A DNA stretch of 19,047 nucleotides from DASUMF01 sp040510575 (GTDB lineage: Bacteria > Actinomycetota > Acidimicrobiia > IMCC26256 > DASPTH01). The notes beneath the pieces are model-generated. The model had not been told where the DNA came from, searched no databases, and saw only the letters and a list, made by a program, of their open reading frames with translations. Made by a program: the position numbers and the translations under genes. Positions within the stretch are counted from its first letter, which is position 1. Each line of letters begins with the position of its first letter. The stretch lies in contig JBEVIU010000090.1 in the NCBI GenBank assembly GCA_040510575.1, forward strand, positions 1 to 19,047, in the 5' to 3' direction. Positions 14,721 through 19,047 of the stretch are shown here, in pieces.

Positions 14721-15539
14721 ATGGCGGTCTTGGTCGTGCTCTTCGGCGTGGTCGTCGCGCTCCTCGGGCTGCTGGTCGCCGGACTCCTGCGCAGCCACGC
14801 CGAGATCCTGCGTGCCCTTCACCAGTTGGGCGTCGACATGGACCCCGCACGACCGGACGGCGTGGACACGCCGCTTGCGGCACCCACGCTCCGTTCAGGC
14901 ACGGAGCCGGCTGTCCGCTCCGGTGAGGTTCCGAAGCGGCCGTCGCGCGAAGCGGTCGACATCGTCGGCGTCGACGTCGACCATGCCTCGATCAGCATTG
15001 CGGTCTCGGGTCGTCCGGGCCTGACCCTGCTCGCGTTCTTGTCGAGTGGTTGCGGCACGTGTCACTTCTTCTGGGATGCCTTCGCCGAACCACAGCTCGA
15101 GGTGCCCGGCGGCGCGCGACTCGTGGCGGTGACCAAGGGCGCCGACGCCGAGCAGCCGGCCATGGTGCGCAAGCTCGCGCCCACGACGGTGCCGGTGGTC
15201 ATGTCGACTGCAGCATGGGACGCATACGACGTGCCGGTCGCGCCGTTCTTCGTGCTCGTCGACGGCGGCTCCGGCAGCGTGGTCGGGGAGGGCGCGGCCA
15301 GCACCTGGGAGCAGGTCACGGCGCTCCTGCACAATGCGCTCGACGACGCCGGCCTGCTCGATCGCAAGGGGCGGTTGAAGACCGGCGTGCAGCCGCGTGC
15401 GCGTGGAGACGCGGAGCGGGAGCAGCGGGTCGACCGTGACCTCTTGGCCGCAGGGATCCGTCCCGGCGACCCGAGTCTCTACACCCTTCCCGAGGACACG
15501 GAAACTCAGCCGAGCAACGACCGGAGCGTCGGTGAGTGA
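14721..15539 (+). CDS. Membrane-anchored thioredoxin-like protein (MauD/TlpA-like)
   Basis: The product has 272 residues. A single N-terminal helix (about 1-23, VLVVLFGVVVALLGLLVAGLL) anchors it. A charged linker follows, then a thioredoxin-fold domain (about 80-205) with the redox motif LSSGCGTCHFFWDAF (Cys111, Cys114) and a cis-Pro loop VPVAPFFVLVD (about 171-181). The C-terminal tail (about 215-272) is charged and probably disordered. The CGTC active site after a hydrophobic strand and the SS/W context match the MauD/TlpA type, which exchanges disulfides outside the cytoplasm. A MauE/DoxX-like membrane protein lies three genes downstream, which supports a membrane thiol-disulfide module. 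The start is ATG 14721 (leaderless). The substrate is unknown. Confidence 0.78.
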   Translation: MAVLVVLFGVVVALLGLLVAGLLRSHAEILRALHQLGVDMDPARPDGVDTPLAAPTLRSGTEPAVRSGEVPKRPSREAVDIVGVDVDHASISIAVSGRPGLTLLAFLSSGCGTCHFFWDAFAEPQLEVPGGARLVAVTKGADAEQPAMVRKLAPTTVPVVMSTAAWDAYDVPVAPFFVLVDGGSGSVVGEGAASTWEQVTALLHNALDDAGLLDRKGRLKTGVQPRARGDAEREQRVDRDLLAAGIRPGDPSLYTLPEDTETQPSNDRSVGE

Positions 15540-15559
15540 ACCAGTCGGTGAGTGAACCA
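15528..15559 (+). repeat. Tandem 16-bp direct repeat at the 3' end of the thioredoxin-like gene
   Basis: GTCGGTGAGTGAACCA occurs twice back to back (15528-15543 and 15544-15559). The first copy contains the stop codon of the upstream gene, so the second extends only the gap. It looks like a recent small slippage duplication. Confidence 0.7.
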
Positions 15560-15634
15560 TTGGTGGTCGTGACAGGGGTTGCGCTCGCAGTGGTCGCTGC
15601 AATTCGATCGAGTTGGTCGCCGTGAGGAGAGTCG

Positions 15635-16240
15635 ATGCTCGCCAGCATCAATCCGCTCGGTGAGCGGAGCCGCAACCGAAGCTGGTCGACGACGGTGTCG
15701 TGGTACGTCGCGGGGTCGATCCTTGGCGGAGCGGTGCTCGGCGCCACGCTGGGCGGCCTCGGTGCCGTGCTCGATCGTGCAGTGTCGCCGACATCCGTTG
15801 GGGTGGCGGCGGCAGCCGGGGTGCTGGGCGTCGCTGCGTTGGCATTCGAACTGCACCTCGGCGGGCTCGTGTTGCCCACGGTGCGTCGACAGGTCGACGA
15901 GGGCTGGCTCGCGAGCTACCGCTCCTGGGTGTACGCAGGCGGGTTTGGTTTCCAGCTCGGGCTCGGTGTGGTCACCGTCGTGACCACCGCCACTGTGTAC
16001 CTCGCTTGGGCGTTTGCAGTGCTCGCCGGGTCCGTCGGGGCCGGGCTGGCGATCGGCATCGCCTTCGGCGCGGCGCGAGCGTTGCCCATGCTGCTCGTCG
16101 CGCAGGTCGACACGCCTGGGGACCTGCGTGAGGCTCTGCGTCGCTTCAGCTCCTGGGCGCCCGCCGCGCGTCGCTTGAGCACGGCCATGACTGCACTGGT
16201 CCCGGTCGCAGTCGTTCTCGCCGCCTGGGGTGCGTCGTGA
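15635..16240 (+). CDS. Integral membrane protein, CcdA/MauF-like without cysteines
   Basis: The product has 201 residues, with about five hydrophobic segments (near 21-45, 53-79, 100-122, 124-155 and 181-200). The region GFGFQLGLGVVTVVTT...LAIGIAFGAARALPML recalls the GxG / GFGxGRxLP transmembrane motifs of the CcdA/DsbD family, to which MauF of methylamine clusters is related. The family link is my inference and of moderate strength. Unlike CcdA it contains no cysteine at all, so it cannot relay disulfides itself. The start is fixed by GAGGAGA (15624-15630) closely before ATG 15635. Its stop overlaps the fasciclin gene start (GTGA). It is 95 bases from the thioredoxin-like gene, whose operon it likely shares. 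Confidence 0.6.
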   Translation: MLASINPLGERSRNRSWSTTVSWYVAGSILGGAVLGATLGGLGAVLDRAVSPTSVGVAAAAGVLGVAALAFELHLGGLVLPTVRRQVDEGWLASYRSWVYAGGFGFQLGLGVVTVVTTATVYLAWAFAVLAGSVGAGLAIGIAFGAARALPMLLVAQVDTPGDLREALRRFSSWAPAARRLSTAMTALVPVAVVLAAWGAS

Positions 16241-17145
16241 CAGACCTCGACAATCTGGGCGTCAGTCTGACGCTGCCGAGTGGGTGGGAAGGGCGCGTGT
16301 TCCGACGGCCTGCGGCGGGAGAGGTCGGAGTCAGCGCGGCCGACGGACCCGCCGCGCCCATGGGGCAGACCACCAACGCCGTCGTGCACGTTGCGACGAT
16401 CCCGTTGTCGCCAGACGTCGGCGACTTCGCAAGTGGCGCTGTGGAAGATCTCGGACCGTTCGACGCGCTGATCGTGTTGTTCGAGTACGACCCAGAGGCG
16501 GCCGACAAGCCGCTGTTCGCGGTCGAGGGTATGCCGCGCAGCCTGACGCCGACCGACTTCAGCCCCGCCACCCTGCAGCGATCGCTCCGGGGTCAGGCTG
16601 GTGTCCAGCGCTTCTTCCGCGAAGCCGGCCGCGCGTTCTGCCTCTACGTCGTGCTGGGCTCGATGCAAAACCGTGCGCGCGTCGTTCCCGAAGTCAACCA
16701 GGTGCTCGGCACGTTCACGATCGGCGACGTCACCGCGTCGTCCGCGGGCGAAACCGTCGTCGACATCGTCCGGGCGCGGCCCGATCTCGGCACCTTTGCC
16801 GCACTGCTCGACGAGAGCGGTGTCGCGTCGCTGCTCGCTTCGGCACGTGCGGTCACCGTGTTCGCTCCAGTGAACGCCGCGTTCGACGATGCCGCGGTGG
16901 CCGCGCTGCGTGCCGACCCCGATTTCCTCAAGCGCACCGTGCTGCATCACGTTGCCGACGGCCGGATCGCGGTCGAGGAGCTCATCGCACTCGGCACCGT
17001 CGAGACGGAAGCGGATGGTGTCGTGCCCGTCACTGGGACCTCGGCGAGCCTGGTGGTCGGTGGCGCTGAGGTGACGCTTCCGCCCGCTGATGCAACGAAT
17101 GGATTGGTGTACGTCACGGGCAAGGCGTTCGAGGCGCCGAGATGA
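16237..17145 (+). CDS. Two-domain protein with C-terminal fasciclin domain
   Basis: The product has 302 residues. Residues about 1-162 form an unassigned alpha/beta domain (LGVSLTLPSGWEGRVFRRP ... VNQVLGTFTI), like the small stress-type domains seen in actinobacterial hypothetical proteins. Residues about 172-300 are a fasciclin (FAS1) domain: VVDIVRARPDLGTFAALLDE, TVFAPVNAAFDD (H1, 207-218), LKRTVLHHVADGRI (H2 region, 231-244) and a terminal GLVYVTGKAF. FAS1 domains normally mediate extracellular adhesion, yet no signal peptide, membrane helix or sorting motif is visible here. The start is GTG at 16237, overlapping the previous stop by four bases; the stop overlaps the MauE-like start by four bases. 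Such tight coupling suggests cooperation with both membrane neighbours. Confidence 0.8.
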   Translation: MTDLDNLGVSLTLPSGWEGRVFRRPAAGEVGVSAADGPAAPMGQTTNAVVHVATIPLSPDVGDFASGAVEDLGPFDALIVLFEYDPEAADKPLFAVEGMPRSLTPTDFSPATLQRSLRGQAGVQRFFREAGRAFCLYVVLGSMQNRARVVPEVNQVLGTFTIGDVTASSAGETVVDIVRARPDLGTFAALLDESGVASLLASARAVTVFAPVNAAFDDAAVAALRADPDFLKRTVLHHVADGRIAVEELIALGTVETEADGVVPVTGTSASLVVGGAEVTLPPADATNGLVYVTGKAFEAPR

Positions 17146-17669
17146 ACGTGCTCTCGGGCCCACTTGCCATCGCGGCGGTGCTACTCGTTGGCGGAGGCCT
17201 CGCGAAGGCTCAGGCTCCTGGTAACACCGCCCGTGCGCTCCAGGCAGTAGGTCTTCGCGCCTCGGCGAGCGTCGTACGCATCGGAGCGTTGCTCGAGGTT
17301 GCCGTCGGGCTGGGCGCGCTGCTGGCACCGTCCCCGGTATTCATCGCTTTGGTGTCCTTGTCCTATACGGCGTTCTCAGTGTTCGTCGTGCTCGCTCTCC
17401 GCGCGGGAACGCCGATGAGCTCGTGTGGTTGCTTCGGGAAAGTCGACACGCCTCCAAGTCGAGTGCACATCGTGATCGACGGGGCGGTCGCGATCGCGGC
17501 GGCGGTGGTCGCAGTGGCGGGCACCGATGTGTCGCTCCCGACGATCCTCCCCGAGCAGCCGTTGCTGGGAATCCCGTTCTCGATGCTCGTGGGTATCGGA
17601 GCCAGCCTCACGTTCCTTGCTTTCACGTCACTGCCGCAGACGCTCAACGCGGCGCGTCGTCCGGCGTAG
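17142..17669 (+). CDS. MauE/DoxX-like redox-associated membrane protein
   Basis: The product has 175 residues and four hydrophobic segments (about 5-22, 44-62, 66-87 and 109-127), with a further one near 143-163. The signature MSSCGCFGKVDTPPSRVHIVIDG (Cys95, Cys97) is typical of MauE (PF07291) and DoxX-type redox membrane proteins. MauE is required, together with MauD, for maturation of the disulfide-rich methylamine dehydrogenase small subunit, probably as a thiol-disulfide membrane partner. The start ATG overlaps the fasciclin stop (ATGA). No amine dehydrogenase subunits are in the window, so the substrate here is different or elsewhere. Confidence 0.8.
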   Translation: MNVLSGPLAIAAVLLVGGGLAKAQAPGNTARALQAVGLRASASVVRIGALLEVAVGLGALLAPSPVFIALVSLSYTAFSVFVVLALRAGTPMSSCGCFGKVDTPPSRVHIVIDGAVAIAAAVVAVAGTDVSLPTILPEQPLLGIPFSMLVGIGASLTFLAFTSLPQTLNAARRPA

Positions 17670-17672
17670 CAG

Positions 17673-18365
17673 GTGAGGATCGCAGTCACGGTCGCCGCCA
17701 TCGGCGTTGCGGTGCTCTCTGCCGCCGGCGTTGCGGCCGCCCAGACCTCGCCGTCACTCCAGGGCAACGCGGTGCCAACACTCGATGATTCCGGCGGCAA
17801 GGTCGCGGTCGTCGCGTCGTCGGCTCCAGTGGACGGTCGGGTGGCGTTCATCGTCGAGAACGGCACCGGCCACCCGGTGCGGATCCGATCGGTCGCGTCC
17901 GGGGCAACGAGCGTTGGTGGGGCCAGGGCACTCCGGGCGTCCACGACCGACGTCGTGCCCCACCGCCTTGCGCCGGGTGAGACCGCGATCGGGCAGGTCC
18001 GCTGGCGATCGGGAACGCTCGAAGCCGACGCGACGATCACGTGGAACGTCGAGGCCCGGCGCACGGCCGCGCGAACTGATCCCGGGCGCCTCGACGCAAG
18101 CGGTTTCGTGTTGTCGCCGCCGCTCGCCGGCCGCGTGGCGCAGACGCTCACCTTCGACGTCGCCAACCCGCACGATGCGCCGCGGTTCGGTCCGCTCCAG
18201 ACACGGGTCCTCTGCTTGAACGAAGCGAGCCGACCGGTGTTGCTGGTGGCGCGCAGCGAGCAGCAGGGCCGGCTGCGCGCCGGCGCGTCCACGCCCGTCA
18301 CCGTGGACATGCTGGAACTGTGCCCGAGCTATCTCGTGGCGGTCGCGTCCCGGGTCGATCGGTAG
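17673..18365 (+). CDS. Secreted hypothetical protein with two cysteines
   Basis: The product has 230 residues. An N-terminal signal peptide is clear: RIAVTVAAIGVAVLSAAGVAAA, with probable cleavage after Ala23. The mature part is beta-rich, with repeated alternating hydrophobic strands (VAFIVENGTGHPVRIRSV, TITWNVEAR, TLTFDVANPHDAPRFG) recalling Ig-like or CARDB-type extracellular folds, but no family is assigned. Two cysteines, Cys181 (VLCLNE) and Cys217 (ELCPSY), could form one disulfide, making it a candidate client of the thioredoxin-like and MauE-like partners. The start is GTG at 17673, three bases after the MauE-like stop; an ATG start is not available nearby. Operon membership is supported by the spacing. 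Confidence 0.72.
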   Translation: MRIAVTVAAIGVAVLSAAGVAAAQTSPSLQGNAVPTLDDSGGKVAVVASSAPVDGRVAFIVENGTGHPVRIRSVASGATSVGGARALRASTTDVVPHRLAPGETAIGQVRWRSGTLEADATITWNVEARRTAARTDPGRLDASGFVLSPPLAGRVAQTLTFDVANPHDAPRFGPLQTRVLCLNEASRPVLLVARSEQQGRLRAGASTPVTVDMLELCPSYLVAVASRVDR

Positions 18366-18373
18366 CGCGGCGG

Positions 18374-18832
18374 ATGGAGGTCGTCGCCGGGTTCCTGGTG
18401 GTGGGGATCGTCATCGCGATCGCCGCGTTCGTCGTCGTGCGCGAAGCGGGTCGCGTCGCCCGCCGCCCACCGCCCGCGCTGTTCGACCTCGAGGACGCGT
18501 TCGACTGGGTGGTCGCGCACGTGCCCGACGACGTCGCGGCGACGCTCACGCCCGACGACGTGCGCCGGATCCTCACGTTCCAGGTCGAGTACTTCAAGCG
18601 CAAGGGCGTGTCGGCGAACGGCTCCGTTGCGTATCCGCCGGGCACGGTCGTGATCGGCGCGGCCGAGACCGTCGACTACATCCTCGAGCGCTGCGCCGCC
18701 ACCGGTGAGGCGTACATCCCGGAGCAGGTCTATGGGGTCGTCGAGACGCAACTCAGCTATCTCCGGACGATCGGCGCAATCGGACCGGCGGTGGGTCCCG
18801 ACGCTCGGTCGGAGGACGATCGCGACGACTGA
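18374..18832 (+). CDS. Single-pass membrane-anchored hypothetical protein
   Basis: The product has 152 residues. One N-terminal helix (about 3-22, VVAGFLVVGIVIAIAAFVVV) is followed by a short basic stretch (RRPPP) and a cytoplasmic-type, mostly helical domain (FDLEDAFDWVVAHVPDDVAATLTPDDVRRILTFQVEYFKRKG, about 37-78), then AAETVDYILERCAATGEAYIPEQVYGVVETQLSYL. The family is not recognised by name; the pattern looks like a conserved actinobacterial hypothetical. The tail is acidic (ARSEDDRDD). The start is ATG 18374, 8 bases after the upstream stop. The longer open frame upstream overlaps the secreted protein gene and is unlikely. It is the last gene of the run before the palindrome-containing leader. 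Confidence 0.72.
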   Translation: MEVVAGFLVVGIVIAIAAFVVVREAGRVARRPPPALFDLEDAFDWVVAHVPDDVAATLTPDDVRRILTFQVEYFKRKGVSANGSVAYPPGTVVIGAAETVDYILERCAATGEAYIPEQVYGVVETQLSYLRTIGAIGPAVGPDARSEDDRDD

Positions 18833-18859
18833 ATGCGCCACCCGCGACCGCGGCGAGTG

Positions 18860-18879
18860 TGGTACAAATTTTCGTACCA
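18860..18879. promoter_or_regulatory. Palindrome TGGTAC-N8-GTACCA before the 13-codon ORF
   Basis: TGGTAC (18860-18865) and GTACCA (18874-18879) are perfect inverted arms around the A/T-rich AAATTTTC, the only strongly A/T-rich patch in this end of the window. It contains a TACAAAT element that could serve as a -10. It may be an operator or, if transcribed, a hairpin. It is immediately followed by the strong Shine-Dalgarno run. Confidence 0.5.
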
Positions 18880-18880
18880 G

Positions 18881-18896
18881 GGAAAGGAGGTGGTCC
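18881..18896 (+). promoter_or_regulatory. Exceptionally long Shine-Dalgarno match
   Basis: GGAAAGGAGGTGGTCC pairs over about 15 positions (one G-U) with the usual 16S rRNA 3' end (GGAUCACCUCCUUUC). The core GGAGG (18886-18890) lies 10 bases before ATG 18901. Its length, beyond a normal site, suggests tight ribosome capture. Confidence 0.6.
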
Positions 18897-18900
18897 ACTG

Positions 18901-18942
18901 ATGCATGATCAACATGGGACCCTGGAGGTGCGCGGCCGCTAG
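18901..18942 (+). CDS. 13-codon leader ORF (MHDQHGTLEVRGR)
   Basis: ATG 18901 to TAG 18940-18942 encodes MHDQHGTLEVRGR. It carries two His and two Arg but no long run of one amino acid, so it is not an evident amino-acid attenuator. The start is positioned 10 bases after a very strong Shine-Dalgarno core. CCAGGG (18877-18882) can pair with CCCTGG (18920-18925), placing the Shine-Dalgarno and start in a loop; the same CCAGGG overlaps the arm GTACCA, so the two hairpins are alternatives. It is likely a regulatory leader of a gene beyond the window; no following protein is visible. Confidence 0.5.
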   Translation: MHDQHGTLEVRGR

Positions 18943-19047
18943 GCCGGGCTCAGTCCAAACATGCTGGACCGCCTGGCGGAATCCAACCGCTGCGCCGCCG
19001 TCCGACGGGTAGGAGCTGGTCCCCCCTACGCATTCCGTCGAACGGAT
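18943..19047 (+). other. Structured, apparently non-coding end of the window
   Basis: No protein gene is visible. Two hairpins can be drawn: GTCCA (18953-18957) with TGGAC (18965-18969), loop of 7; and CGACGG (19003-19008) plus GTAGG (19009-19013) with CCTAC (19025-19029) plus CCGTCG (19035-19040), with a 5-base bulge on the 3' side. The loop of the latter includes part of a run of six C. It may be an mRNA leader or terminator for a gene beyond the edge. Confidence 0.4.

Noticed and set aside
18881..18896. Remnant of a 16S rRNA 3' end, because of the anti-Shine-Dalgarno complement
   Set aside because: The sequence is the complement of the tail, placed before a start codon, with no further rRNA sequence around it; it is a ribosome binding site.
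18891..19010. A longer frame at the right end starting MINMGPWRCAAARPG
   Set aside because: It has no ribosome binding spacing of its own and ends after about 35 codons without recognisable features. The 13-codon frame is better placed after the Shine-Dalgarno run.

Overview
The window is high-GC, densely packed bacterial DNA with many GTG starts, ATGA/GTGA overlaps between genes and leaderless-looking promoters. It carries an ergothioneine cluster in the order egtA-B-C-D, SufU-type Fe-S assembly, a methionine aminopeptidase with a SEC-C zinc motif, and FadE-like lipid metabolism. Together these point to an actinomycete-type organism (Actinomycetota, possibly Acidimicrobiia-like). That placement is inferred from gene content and style only. 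No tRNA, rRNA, CRISPR array, insertion sequence or phage gene was seen, and no gene-free stretch exceeds about 125 bases.

Left part, all minus strand: the N-terminal end of a membrane-anchored, probably L,D-transpeptidase-like protein (1-322), a 63-residue acidic small protein (380-571), then sufC-sufS-sufU (3208 down to 688). This is the ATPase, cysteine desulfurase and scaffold part of the SUF Fe-S machinery, without sufB and sufD beside it. A polytopic GT-C-like membrane protein (3269-4945) follows. Next comes the egt operon (9398 down to 5053): a 24-codon leader ORF, then egtA, egtB, egtC and egtD, which cover gamma-glutamylcysteine synthesis, sulfoxide synthesis, glutamate removal and histidine trimethylation. 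Only the C-S lyase EgtE is missing.

Middle part: two tandem GT4 glycosyltransferases on the plus strand (9530-11808), diverging from egt. A 23-bp-arm bidirectional terminator separates them from a minus-strand pair, an MBL-fold hydrolase overlapping methionine aminopeptidase (13420 down to 11877). Diverging from that pair is an acyl-CoA dehydrogenase (13532-14662).

Right part, plus strand: an apparent operon (14721-18832) of a membrane-anchored CGTC thioredoxin-like (MauD/TlpA-like) protein, a cysteine-less CcdA/MauF-like membrane protein, a fasciclin-domain protein, a MauE/DoxX-like redox membrane protein, a secreted two-cysteine protein and a one-helix anchored protein. It resembles the MauF/E/D accessory set of methylamine dehydrogenase without the dehydrogenase, and is the best candidate here for an undescribed system. 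The window ends in a compact leader-like element: a palindrome, an unusually long Shine-Dalgarno match, a 13-codon ORF and nested hairpins (18860-19047).

A recurring regulatory theme is a TANNNT hexamer placed 6-7 bases before the start codon of the first gene of six transcription units, the arrangement expected of leaderless transcripts.
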